Shown piece after piece: positions 1 to 11,007 of a stretch of DNA of 64,000 nt. Numbering within the stretch: the stretch's first letter is position 1; every line of letters starts with the position of its first letter. The DNA comes from Stereocaulon alpinum. Its lineage: Eukaryota > Ascomycota > Lecanoromycetes > Lecanorales > Stereocaulaceae. The notes beneath the pieces are model-generated. The model worked only from the letters and a program-made list of their open reading frames with translations. It made no database searches and was not told where the DNA came from. The translations under genes were made by a program, and so were the position numbers. The stretch is from contig JAEUBA010000031.1 of NCBI GenBank assembly GCA_018257865.1, positions 1 to 64,000 on the forward strand. Direction: 5' to 3'.

Positions 1-1010
1 GCGGAGAATATTCGTCTTAAGAGACTTAAACTTAAGTATCTTAACTTAGGGGGCGATATTTCTAATAAGCTATAGAGTTATTATAATATATTTCTATTAG
101 CCTATAAATAGAATATTAGTTATTTATATATTAAGAATAGGACGCTATATACTTAAGATATCTCTAGGACTACTAATCTAGTATAACTACCTCCCTATAA
201 GATTCGTTATATTATATACCCGCCTTCGTTAGTATAAAAGATAGCTCTTCGCGCTGAGGATTAGAGGATCTAAGACGTAGTAAAAGCTGAATATACTAAA
301 GAATACTTAATTACTTATACTACTAGTAAGGAGATACCTGCGCTAATAACTACTAACTACTTTAAACGCGTATATAGACTATATACTATTACTATAGTTA
401 TAAGCCTTCTAGGACTCGCTCAGCTTAATAACCTCAGTCTTACTTAGGACGAGCTTAAAGGGGGGGATTTATATTATAGTAGTAAGGGTTACGCGGATTT
501 TATAGAGTTAGCTAGCCTAATATAGAATTAGGCTAAGATACCGCTGGATAGTATTTATACTAAATATATTAATAAACTCACCGCTAATATACTAAAGTTA
601 GTAAAACTTAAAGAGTTAATCAACTTGCTGGGGGAAGATCTCTACGGGCGACTAAAGAAACTAGTTATATTTACTAACTCTCCTATTATTATATATATTC
701 TAGCGGTAGTAAGTCTATATCTCCTCCGCTATTCTGCCTTAACCGTATACTAACCTTATTTTAGTAGTTTAAAAAGTATTTTTCTAGTAAATAGCTACGG
801 TGTAGCTTAACCGTATATTCCGAAAAGCGAGATAAATTATTTGTGCAGATATACTAATAAGGAAACTATAATTATTTTATTCCCCCCTTACCTATACCTC
901 TAGAAGCGTAAATATAGATATAGACTAGATATAGTACTATAGGATTTAATACTTTAGGCGGGTTAATTAGTAGTAATAGTAAAGATAGAAGGTATAAATT
1001 TAAGGACTAG
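1..1010 (+). pseudogene. Decayed long reading frame, possibly a helicase-like protein
   Basis: Reading frame 1 from the first base stays protein-like for about 1 kb and is interrupted only by TAA and TAG. A segment around 640-730 reads as KLVIFTNSP followed by a hydrophobic stretch and LYLLR. This loosely recalls the start of an SNF2-type helicase C-terminal domain. The resemblance is weak, and no nucleotide-binding motif could be read with confidence. The frame could equally belong to another transposon protein. It is part of the RIP tract and cannot make a full product. Confidence 0.35.
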
Positions 1011-1610
1011 TTTAAATACTATAAATAGTAGACCCCGTCGTTCGAATTAGAGAGTATAGAGAAACTATACTATTTAACTTAAGACTACTAATATAATATT
1101 TATATCTTAGAATTATACTATAAAGACCTAGCTAACACTACCTACCGCTTTCCCTAACCTAAATTAGTTATCTCTAATAAATCTAAATACCGTCGCCGCT
1201 ATAGAGGATATAGTTCCGCTAGCTTAATATATATCTACTAGTAGAGATTCTCTTTATAAGATATCTTATAAACGGAAGGAGGTATCTAATTATTATTAAC
1301 TAAGTTAAAGAACTAATTTAATTAGTTAAGCTAATAATATAACTCTATATTATACCTATATAACTTAAGAGCCGGCGGTAAAGTATATATTATTAATATA
1401 CTACAGCGAATCTAGTAAGTCCGGCTCCGTATATATTTATTAATAGACGCTCGAGTAGGTAGTATCTAAGGTCTTAAGGTCCTAGGCTAATAGGGTAGAG
1501 GCAGCGTATACTTATTAAGGATATAGATAAAACGGCGATATTCGTCTTACGTAGGGGAACTATAGCTGGAGGTATAGTTATAGTAGTAACTATTCGAAAA
1601 GGTAGGAAAA

Positions 1611-1663
1611 TTTCGTTTAACTTAGATAGTTTCGTTTAACTTAGATAGAATTCTATCTAAGTT
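1611..1663. repeat. 19-bp tandem pair running into a 26-bp perfect palindrome
   Basis: Two identical 19-bp units occupy 1611-1629 and 1630-1648. The second runs into a perfect 26-bp palindrome at 1638-1663 centred on GAATTC. Flanking bases carry further near-copies of the CTTAG and CTAAG motifs. This may be the edge of one of the elements making up the tract, or a remnant of a terminal inverted repeat. Confidence 0.7.
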
Positions 1664-1891
1664 AGATAGAAGTTAGTCCGACTTAGCTAAGTTTTTATTT
1701 AACTTAGTTAATAGACTCTAAGCTAATTCGATATTAATTAAAATAATACGATAATAATATACTAAAGAAGCCTCCCCTTTCTAAAAAACTTCGCCTCCTT
1801 CCCTAAGGACCTTACCCGTTTAGCTACCTATAGCTAGCTATATTATCGTAGATAATACTCCTTAATAACCTTATACCACCTTATTACTAGC

Positions 1892-2299
1892 GAAGACCCT
1901 TATATATATTAGATAGATAACAAAAATCTTCTAATAATAGCTAAGATAAAGGTAGAATAAGCGGTAGCTACTAGAAAAGCCTAGGAGACTAAAGCGAATA
2001 AGCGAAAGGTACGCTTCGAACTAAGTAACTTATTCTAAGTATTAATATATTAGTAGATTAAGGCTATTAAAGAAAAGTAGCTAGGGCCTAAGAGAAGTAC
2101 TAAAAAGAGCGATAGAGTAGTAGAGCTTAGGAAACGTCGAAGATATAATAGTAACCTTAGCAAGGATACCTCTAAATAAATATATAAAGAAGAGGTCTCT
2201 TTAAAGATAACTAGTATTAATAATATTAATATACTCTCTAATAACCTTATAACTAGCCCTATAAAGAAACTAGTACCTACTATTATTATAGGCGTATAA
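1892..2299 (+). pseudogene. Decayed charged reading frame inside the RIP tract
   Basis: A single frame of 136 codons runs here, interrupted only by TAA and TAG codons before its final TAA. The residues are rich in Lys, Arg and Glu, and several stops fall where Gln or Trp would be natural. I do not recognise the protein. It is best read as the RIP-killed charged region of a transposon protein. Confidence 0.4.
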
Positions 2300-2664
2300 C
2301 TTTCCTCTACTCCTATATTCGGTCCGTTAGATAACTTTATATTTAGGAGACGGAAAAGATAGGCTTTTATATAATAAATCAGACCTCCGTTATAAGTATA
2401 ATTAGTATATAATAATAGATATAACCTATTAACCGTATAGTATAAACCAACGCGGCCGTTAACGTCTAGGATTAATACCGTATTATAAAGCGATATAAGT
2501 ATTACCTAAAAGAAGACCGTAAGTTACCTATTAATATTACGCGTATATTTAACACGCTAATATAGAAAGAAGGAAATAATATAGAACTATACTATAAAAC
2601 GAGGTCCTTAGGGGAATACTAATACTAGGAACTACTAACGCAGCTCGGTAAATAATAAATTAGA

Positions 2665-2870
2665 GACGCGTGTTTATCAAATATAGCTAAAATAGCTGAT
2701 AGTATAGGGATAACGATACTGAACATCTTTATATATAGAGTAGAATGGCTAGCGTGCTAGATAATCCACCTAGACACCCTAATAGATAATAACTAATAGG
2801 TTCAAATGTGCTAGTAGGAAATATCAAAAATTGAGAGAGAATATAATTAGCAGACGGAAGGATAGATTAA
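2665..2870. other. Island with normal CA/TG use inside the RIP tract
   Basis: About 200 bases contain many CA and TG dinucleotides (for example in the stretches near 2710, 2760 and 2810), unlike both flanks. No coding sequence is evident. It could be a later insertion, a non-repeated spacer, or a boundary between two elements. Confidence 0.4.
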
Positions 2871-3076
2871 TAGTATATATACCTTAGTATATAGGTCTTA
2901 TACTAACTAATTATTATAGTTAGTATAATATAAGTAGCGATAGCTAACCCGTACCGTACCACCTATATAGCGTAAGCGGCCGAATTCTAGTACTGCGACT
3001 ATAGGACGATTATCTAATCCTAACGATCGAGTTCCGTTATCTAAAAGGATATAGCCTAGACTATTATCGACTTCGT

Positions 3077-3112
3077 TATCTATATCTATATATATATCTA
3101 TATATATATCTA
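3077..3112. repeat. TATATC-type simple repeat
   Basis: A low-complexity run built from TATC and TATATATC units lies within the RIP tract. It has no further visible significance. Confidence 0.6.
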
Positions 3113-4820
3113 ATATTAAACCTAAAGATAAATATAAAGAGGCGGCTATAGAGGAGGCGGTAGGACCTATCGCTTAGGGTAGTTCTAGGCGTTATTAAGC
3201 GTAAAGATACTATTCCTTATAGGAATATTAATATATCTTCTACGTAACGAAGCCTATATTTATCTCTAAGATTATAAGCGGTAATAATACTAATAGCCTA
3301 TTACTATAGCTAGAATAAGACCTAGTAGCTCTAAGTAACCTTATAATAAGAATATAGAGAGAATAGAAGGCTAAGCTCTAAAGGACGAAGGGGCCTTAAG
3401 TTATTAGTAATTTAGATACCTCTAGTAATATACTAACTCCTAAAGAAGCTCGTAAGGTTAATACTCCTAAACCCCTACCTATTTATCTAATACTATATAT
3501 TAGCTAATATTTTCGCAGCTTCTAAACAGCCTAAGCGAATTTAGAAGTTTTATAATAAGGAGAATAAGATTAACTATTAAAACGGTAGTAGAATAGCTAT
3601 ACTAAATAATTAAGGACCGGAAGAATATTATATTAAACCTACTATTTAATATACGATTTACTTTTGTAGATTTAGAGAAAGGTATAAGTATTCTTCTTTC
3701 CTAAATAAGAACGAAATATATAGCTAATAGGTTTAAGATAAGGGTCGTTTTTTAGTACCGGTAATTATAATAAGTCTATATTACGTTTTCTTTTTCAGCG
3801 TAATAAGCGGTATTAGACTTAGGTATAAGAGTATAGATCTATAGAAACCTTTACCCGCTAGTGCTATTATTTTCGTTATAATAGCGCTTTATTATATGTT
3901 CGAAGAATACGAATATAGCTCCCGTAGGATTAAGAGATAGGACGGTATATTAGTTAGTAGTAAGTTAACCTAATACTTAAAGAATAACCTATAAGCTGAT
4001 AAAACCTTAAGCTATATACGAATATATAAGAAACGTATAGTATAATATAGGTGATTTTAGAAGGTAGATAGTTATAGAAATACTTTATTATCGAATAATA
4101 AACTACTGCTATATAAATAGGTAGGGTAAGAACTATTAACTACTAGTTACTAATACGTTTAAGAATTCCTTAGAAGATCTAAAGAATCAACCGGACTTTT
4201 AGAGCGTTTTAGAGGAGTTAGGAATAGATAATACTAGTGCGATAGGCTAAGAAGAAGAGTATAGAAGAGATAAAGAATATACGGTATATATAAGATATAA
4301 TTATAGGTATATATTATCAGCTAATACTAAAATTAAGACTAAAGAACTATTTAATAATAGGTATTTTAACGAGACTAATTTAGAGTCTGGAAATAATAAT
4401 AGTTTTTTAGCTTCCCTTACCTACGGTTATAACTTAACGGATATAATAGAAATCCGGGTATTTTTAATATAGGACTTCGAGCGTATACGTAAGGAGGCCG
4501 GCCTATAAATAAGTAAGGAGCTTTAGGAAGAGAATCGTATTATAGATATAGAAGAGTAGAGTAAGTTAGTAGAAAGGTAGATTATAGATAATAAAATAGT
4601 ATATTTAAATATTACTCTAATAGGAGAAGAACTTAAGGAGTAGGCTACTAAGGATACTACGGAGGGGATAGAGGATAGATTAATAGAGTATAAAGCTTAG
4701 GCGGGAGGAAGCCTAACGGAATTAAGCTATCAGTAATCGAATATATAGCTATTAAATATATAATATAAAAGTGATTATTATATAGCTTAGATAATACTGC
4801 CTGCGGGTCTAATCTAGATA

Positions 4821-4925
4821 TCCGACTCGAATATACCTACTATAGCGGAGGATATATCTAAACTGTCTAACTTAAATAAACCTACTATAGCGGAGGATAT
4901 GTCTGAACTATCCGACTTAGATAAC
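4821..4925 (+). repeat. 45-bp tandem repeat in a degenerate frame
   Basis: Units start at 4821 and 4866, and a partial third starts at 4911. Each full unit reads as 15 codons with the shared core PTIAED and a preceding or following acidic Ser/Leu stretch (SDS.., SNL.., SDL..). The period is a multiple of three, so the repeat arose inside a protein-coding region of the now dead element. Confidence 0.65.
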
Positions 4926-5241
4926 TTCCCTATTACTAATATTATTAATATACTAGCTGAGCGTATATAATTCGTATTCTAGAAGGATTGCGCGATTGCT
5001 ACGTTAGTTTAGTAAAGTAACTATTAATACTAACGTTGTAGATACCTAGTATAGTAATTTGAGGTTGCGGATACTACTGTTATTTACCTTAAGTTGCTGA
5101 TTTGGCTGATTTCAGGGTCCGTAATTAATATGGGATGCAGACCCTGATTTGGCTGGGGCCTGCTGATAGCGCAAAACTAGCTGTGAGGCTAATAACATAA
5201 TCTTTTAGGAAAGCGCGATGTAGGTGAAGAACATCCGTTAA

Positions 5242-6116
5242 GTGTATATTCGTACAAGTACGGTAGTAAATATACCTATCTATACAATTAACCTCTTATA
5301 CCTTAGCACAGATATCACTACGTTCCTACGAGCCCTCCGAAACTCTTCTCTAAAGCCTCTTACTATAGCCCGCGTGGTCCGCTGGATCGTAACTCCTTTA
5401 TCCCTTTCCAAGGAACCGCTACTTTCGCAGTCACCGTAATAGGACCTTCTACTTATTCTTCCAGGTGCGGTGATTACATTACCCACAGACCTCCAGTGCA
5501 TAATTGAGGTCGTATAGCGCATCGCGGCCGGAGTCCCTTCCAAGCTCGTTTCGTCCTTTAAATCCACTAACTCTCGACTCCTTCATCCGCTTCCCAATAG
5601 CGTACCGCCACTTACAAACTCGCTCTCTAACCCTCAGAAGTCAGACTCGACCCAATTACTGGAGCTGACAGATGAGTCGCACAGCTGGATACGAAGCGAT
5701 GAGAGTCCAAAGGGCGCTATCTCAATACTGAATTTACTTGCTTTCATTCCCGGAAAGAAAGAGCAGTACCTAAACTTCGGAAAAGCCTTCTCAGAGTCCG
5801 TAGGATCGCGTAGAGGTGGCTTCGCAAAGTTGGTTGGGAAAATTGTACCTGGAACTCGTTCTGAAGGTTGTAATGAATGGGAGGAGGTATGTAGAATCTA
5901 TTGGGCAAGTAACGAAAATGAAATCTCTAACGATGGATTATCAATCAGTTTGCGCTAGCTCACTATCCGAGCTTGGAACATTTTGCGGACATGATTGGTA
6001 GTCAGGACTATCAAGACGCAAACAAGACCTGGAGAGTGCCGAGCCTGAAGGACACCTGCATTCTATGCACGAGTGAAATGGATTTAGGCACGCAGAATGC
6101 AAGAGCTAAATTTTAA
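5242..6116 (+). pseudogene. DUF1330-like small barrel protein gene, inactivated by RIP-type nonsense mutations
   Basis: One frame runs from about 5242 to 5886, then a GT-AG intron (5887-5948), then exon 2 to a TAA at 6116. It encodes about 270 residues of a fungal family I associate with DUF1330-like dimeric barrels. Visible blocks are ARVVRWIVTPLSLS, AAGVPSKLVSSF, AISILNLLAF, GGFAKLVGKIV, ALAHYPSLEHFADMIGSQDY and SLKDTCILCTSE. Three in-frame stops break it: TAA at 5437-5439, TAG at 5440-5442 and TAG at 5515-5517. The last two sit where Trp (TGG) is expected. The likely start, at 5272, is ATA instead of ATG. All these changes are TpG-to-TpA type, and all lie in the half nearest the RIP tract. 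The exon-2 half is clean. The family name is moderate confidence; the broken frame is seen directly. Confidence 0.75.
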
Positions 6117-6486
6117 GATCGTTCATATAGCGAGGAGGTCCGCTTCGTTAGTAGTTGCTCGTACCTAGGTATACTCTAACCTCTTACACCTAGTACCCGC
6201 GCGACTATTGCCTCCTTACTGAGAGAAAATTTCCTGAATACGAACAATACCCCAGATAGTAAACGCACAATTATTGCTGACCTTTGCGTGTCTATATATT
6301 TCACCAAGGCACAAGCAGTGCCGGCTGCAGATTTAATCTTCCATCATACTAACACTGAGGTGAACGGTATATTTATGCTTCAGAATTCGAACAGGTTATC
6401 GAAGTCGTCGGTTTTGGTATTCGCCGGATCAGTCTGTTGTCCGACGCAATGGTCGCAAGCTCTTGAGTCTATAGACGATTGAGTCA
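6117..6486. other. Intergenic, no feature seen
   Basis: Between the pseudogene stop and the convergent zinc-finger gene. Short open stretches here have no recognisable content. Confidence 0.6.
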
Positions 6487-8692
6487 TCATTTTCGTCTGT
6501 GTAGAGCTAGGATGGAATACATACTGATTGGCGCCTCACTCATGAAAACATCCAGATGACATACACAGTCACAAAGACTATCACCGCTCGCGTATGCCGA
6601 GTCCGAGAATAGGGTATCAGCAATTTTCTGATTCCCTGCTTCGTATGATGGCCTGGGAAATGTCAAGTTCGCCTCATCACGTAGGTGTGGGGGTTCTTGA
6701 TAGAAGAAGCTTGGAGGGCTGGTCATGTCAAGCGTATGAGGCTGTCCGGTTTCAGGGCCAGTCCACGATATCGACTGTGCCTGAGTAGCTGGAGGTGAAG
6801 TCTCCATAGCATTGCTGCTATTTGGCCTTGGTACTTTCATGATTTGGAAGTTTTGTGCCACGGTTGCCTGACATCTCCGAACAATGTCGACTAACATGAT
6901 CCTCAGACTCTCCTCCACCGGCGCCATCTCGGTACTCACGATGGCATGGAGGTTTGCCTCTACTAGTAGAGGCAAGGCAGTACGATTGTAGGCTTCAAAA
7001 TCTCCAAGCTCCCCAGAGGCAGGGGAGGCTGGCGCCGTGTTCCTGATTGATTGATCCTGTGCTTCAAAATCTGTCATTCATCAGCCTCCTTAAAGGACGA
7101 AGGGATCAATCTTGGCAAGGCGCACAAGGACTTGGGATAGGAGCTCCTGGGAATATGATCCCGAAGATCTTCTCCCAGCTAGCACCCCAACTGCTTCCGA
7201 TGAGGTCCAGCTTATCTTGACTGATGCCCTCCGTTTGTGGGTCACGTCTATCACACCTCCTGTCCTCATTTGCATGCACAGACATCTCATTCAAATTTGC
7301 CATTATTCGCCAGCATCTCTGGCACTGGATTGGTGCGCGGTGGGTTCTTTTGAGGTGCTGCCTGTTTTGCATAAGCTAGTTATCTGAAGAAGGGCAAGTG
7401 AAACAGAATTGAGTGGCTCACTTCACTCTCGAGATCGATGCAAACCCAGGACCTGCACAGGCTCTGTATGTTGCCCCTGTGTCCTGATTCGCACAATACT
7501 TGCAGGGATCGTATTTGTGGAACGGGCATGCAAGCAGTCGGCCCGGCTCACAATCGTTGCTTTTAGACGGTTCCTTCCTCCTCCGCTTACCATTGCCATC
7601 TCCGGGAGGAGAAGAATCTCGATCTTGCATCTGCCTCTTTCTAAAACGCTGAGATATAGGAGTCATATTATTCGAATCTTGCGATTGATTCGAAGAGCTT
7701 GCGGTATGTGACGAGGTGCAGGATCGAATATTATCACTCCGTTGGGAGTCTAGCATGGCGTACACTTCGTGCATCAGAATTGTAATTAGGTGTTGTTTTT
7801 CTCTTATCAGTAAGATATGACAGCTGTCTTGCACTGGTGACACCTTCACCTCATTGAAGCTCCCTACCTGGGAATTGGTGTCTGAGTCGGAGCTGGACTC
7901 AGATACAGAATACATCTCGCTGATGCCTGAATTGCTACTAGGGTGACGAACAATGTCCTCGGTGTATTTCTGCTCTGAATTCGCTTTGTCTTCCTTAACG
8001 ATTGGCAGTTCTGGTAGATCTGTCCCCGAGACGTCTTCTGCTAAAACATGTTTACACTGAGTTCTGAACGTTAGGCACGAATATGACAGACTATTCATGA
8101 GGTTTTCATGTTCTTACTTTGGCCTTTATTCGGCGGCATCGTATGCAAGCGCCTACCCTCCTGACAGCTGTAGCGTGATGTCGACCTGCTGTTGTTAAAC
8201 ATCGAAATCGTCTTGATCCTCTTCGAGTTCCGACATTGAATTGCAGGTCCACCTTTTGAGATGAGCTACAAATTTTTCTAGGATCATTGGAGAGATATGG
8301 TTCGGTCTTCAAGGTGTCACGCCCGATTTTCAGATCCGCTAGCGCTTGTGGGAATATTTCTTGTCCGGTATAATAACCACTATCAAGTGATCTGAGACTA
8401 TCAAGTGATCTGAGACTTGCTGCGTAGGAGTTACACTTGGTAAGATCGCGCTATCTGAGTGGGTGAGGCGCTGCGAACGCTCACATTCGCCGTCCCATGG
8501 AGCCAGATCGTGAGCTTCGCTAGCGATCTTACTATCCTGTACATAACGAAGTATGTTGTCAGACTCATTTTCTGAGTCGTTTCCCGTTGACTTGAGCTTT
8601 CCAGATAAGCATGGCGGGGCTACCGCTCCCGTAACACGAAGCGTAGGTGATTTGTGTGAGTTGGTAAGGTTCAGAGACATTGTTGTAGACAA
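6487..8692 (-). CDS. Fungal C2H2-type zinc-finger protein with half of a zinc cluster
   Basis: Exons read leftward: 8692-8381 (less certain), 8252-8118, 8056-7422, 7361-7126 and 7070-6487, giving about 633 residues. Without the first exon, a start at 8312 gives 549. The intron at 8057-8117 joins ACIRCRRIKAK to CKHV, making a CxxC-x6-C motif like the first half of a Zn2Cys6 cluster; the other three cysteines are absent. Further on is the fungal block LLACPFHKYDP..YRACAGPGF..ISRVKQHLKRTH, then CQRC..MSVHANEDRRC, then FPGAPIPSPYFE. This order is typical of a fungal family of presumed nuclear proteins of unknown role. The middle is rich in Ser and basic residues and could hold a nuclear localisation signal. 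DNA binding is inferred only. The first exon contains an in-frame 18-bp duplication, which favours it being coding. Confidence 0.75.
8380..8415 (-). repeat. 18-bp tandem duplication, in frame
   Basis: Two identical 18-bp units (8380-8397 and 8398-8415) encode VSDHLI twice on the minus strand. They end next to the proposed donor site of the first exon of the zinc-finger gene. Confidence 0.8.
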
Positions 8693-9460
8693 ATTGAATG
8701 AGGCCCTATTGTGTAGAATAAATTATGGCTAGATGAAAGACAGGACTTTGCTTCATCTTTAAGAGAGTGTCACGCATGGCTGTCGCTGCCGGAGGTGGCC
8801 ACAAACGAGTTTGTTGATTTCCATATGATATACACATACTAGTAAATATAAATACACAACTGTGCATTTGAAGACATTCGTTGCAAGTAGGCGCCGCATG
8901 GCTTAGTCAGACTACTCTCTCGTCCAATCAGAACATATCTCACGTGCACTTCTGTGCACACGATAGTCTTGACGATCAATTGCGTCTGGTTCACAGAAAT
9001 GTTGAAAGTTGGCTAGGTCTAAGGCAAGGTTCAAATCAAGATTGTTATCAAGCATAGGGATATTAAATCACGTAGCCTACATCCAAATTGATACTTTGCT
9101 CAAGGTGCTAAACATGATATGTTCGAAAGGTGTGTAAGGTGTGTACGGAGTAAGTCCAGAAGGTGCACGGTATGGCACACGCCAAAGCACCCCTGGCTCG
9201 CCTCCTCGCCTAAAAGTTTCGGGCCGTGTTCAAGCTATGCGCCACCCGAAGCCCCTTTTCTAAGGCTGAACTTCGGCGGGTGCAAACCCTAATAATTATT
9301 GTTCCACTCGAAATCAGCTTTAGCTCTCTCCACCCTTCTACCTTTTCATCCTTTCTCTTGACTTTTTCTTCTTACCGCGACTATGAGATTGACTGCTAGC
9401 TCCTGCGCAATAGTTGGACCGCCACAACGCGACAGGCTTTGGCGAACCCCATGATCGACA
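8693..9460. other. Divergent intergenic region
   Basis: The shared upstream region of the minus-strand zinc-finger gene and the plus-strand glycosyltransferase. A CCAAT motif is visible near 8932. Otherwise nothing distinctive was seen. Confidence 0.5.
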
Positions 9461-10722
9461 ATGCTCATGACTTCCTTCCGCCGTTCGTCACGGTCGAGGA
9501 TCCTTCGAGCGGCCTTCCTCGTCTTCACAGCTCTCTGTACCATTGACCTCCTATCTTTGATCTCTACACTATCGCGCCAGCAAATTGCTGGGAAGAAGTC
9601 CCCCAACGTACACGGGCAGAGGATCTTCATCGCCAGCATCCATTGGAACAACGAGCCGATTCTTCGAAGCAATTGGAACTTGGCCGTTCTAGAGTTGGTC
9701 GAATACTTCGGATCGAACAATGTATACGTATCGGTATATGAGAGTGGAAGCTGGGATGCTTCCAAAGATGCCTTGCGAGAGCTGGACCGTGACTTGGAAA
9801 GCGCGGGGGTACTGCGTACCATCACACTATCGGAGATTACACACAAGGATGAGATTCAGAAGCCTTTCGCAGCCGGGTGGATTGATACCCCACGGGGTAG
9901 GAAAGAGCTGAGGCGGATACCGTACCTGTCCAAGCTGCGCAACTTCGCGCTGAAGCCCCTGCGCGAATTGGCTGCGCAGAATATTACTTTCGATAAGGTG
10001 CTCTTCCTCAATGATGTCGCCTTTAAGGTATGTGACCTCTCGGTTCCAATGGCGTTGCACGCTAACGTTGTCCACCCTAGACGGAAGACGTGAGGCAACT
10101 ACTCGCGACAAGAGATGGTGACTATGCAGCAGCGTGTTCCCTTGACTTCGCCAAACCGCCCCATTACTACGACACCTTTGCGCTGCGAGATGCTGATGGC
10201 CATGAAGCAGTAACATCTACATTCCCCTACTTCAGGTCTACGGCGTCCCGCAACGCTATGATCTCTGGCCAACCGGTCCCAGTGCAGAGCTGCTGGAACG
10301 GTATTGTCGCCTTCGACGCAGTACCTTTCTACGACCCAGATCCTCTCGAGTTCCGCGGTGTACCAGATTCACTTGCGTTGCAGCACGTCGAAGGCTCTGA
10401 GTGCTGTCTCGTTCACGCAGACAACCCTCTGACTCCTACCCACGGCGTCTGGCTGAATCCTGATGTCCGCGTTGGGTACTCTCCCGAAGCTTACGCTGCT
10501 GTTAATCCGGACGTATTCTGGCCCTGTATAAGCCAGAAGATATTAGGCATTTGGAGAAATCGCATATGGCGTTGGGTGACTACGACGTCACTAAGAGACT
10601 CAACAATCAAAAGGAGGCTGCGTGCATGGACAAAGCCTAATGCGGAGCTTTCAGAGCCTGGCACGCATTGTTTGATCAATGAGATGCAGGTGTTGATTGA
10701 GAATGGCTGGGCGCACGTGTAG
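9461..10722 (+). CDS. CAP59-family alpha-1,3-mannosyltransferase-like glycosyltransferase
   Basis: Two exons (9461-10027 and 10081-10722) joined across a 53-bp GT-AG intron encode 402 residues. Residues about 14-36 form a signal anchor typical of a Golgi type II enzyme. The lumenal domain shows the family blocks IFIASIHWNNEPILRSNWN, NVYVSVYESGSWDASKDALR, PRGRKELRRIPYLSKLRN, KVLFLNDVAFKTEDV, DYAAACSLDF, YYDTFALRD, SCWNGIVAFDA and GSECCLVHADNP. These match the CAP59/Cmt1 group first known from capsule and glycan synthesis in Cryptococcus. The FLND block, split by the intron, probably contains the DxD-like metal site. The acceptor substrate in this fungus is unknown. A second Met two codons in is an equally good start. 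Confidence 0.85.
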
Positions 10723-11007
10723 AGCAGCAAGCTTGCCTTGATTGCCTGTCATTTATAGCCACAATGATGTTTTAACACGGACAATATCCATTATCCCCGC
10801 TCTTGGGTGTTAATTCAGGCAGCTGCTCGAAAGCTTGCAGGAAGTGTTCAACGCATTCACGAGCAATCCTTACTTTGAGCTGCATGATCACAACAAGGTT
10901 GACAATGATCACGCTCCGACACATATAGTTCTCCTTCCCAGCCAGACAGGATCGTCCTCCAGCTTCATCTCCATTAATCCTATTGTCTTAATCGAAATAC
11001 CGTCAGC

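Larger units (their letters stand above)
1..5060. mobile_element. RIP-decayed repeat tract (one or more dead transposons)
   Basis: The sequence is AT-rich and crowded with TA, with few CA or TG dinucleotides, while CG remains common. This is the footprint expected of CpA-to-TpA RIP on both strands. No intact gene is present. Long frames can be followed in which nearly all stops are TAA or TAG, as expected when CAA, CAG and TGG codons are mutated. The left end runs off the window. The right limit, near 5060, is judged by the return of normal CA and TG usage and is approximate. I could not assign a superfamily, and more than one nested element is possible. Confidence 0.85.

Noticed and set aside
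5110..5205. Possible Helitron 3' end (short hairpin then CTAG)
   Set aside because: The hairpin has about eight base pairs and the base after CTAG is not T. No Rep or helicase domain with the right signature was found.
5280..5567. 95-codon minus-strand frame
   Set aside because: It is antisense to the RIP-damaged pseudogene and kept open by chance. The plus-strand frame carries the family blocks.
9346..9846. 166-codon minus-strand frame
   Set aside because: It lies antisense to the glycosyltransferase, whose conserved blocks decide the coding strand.
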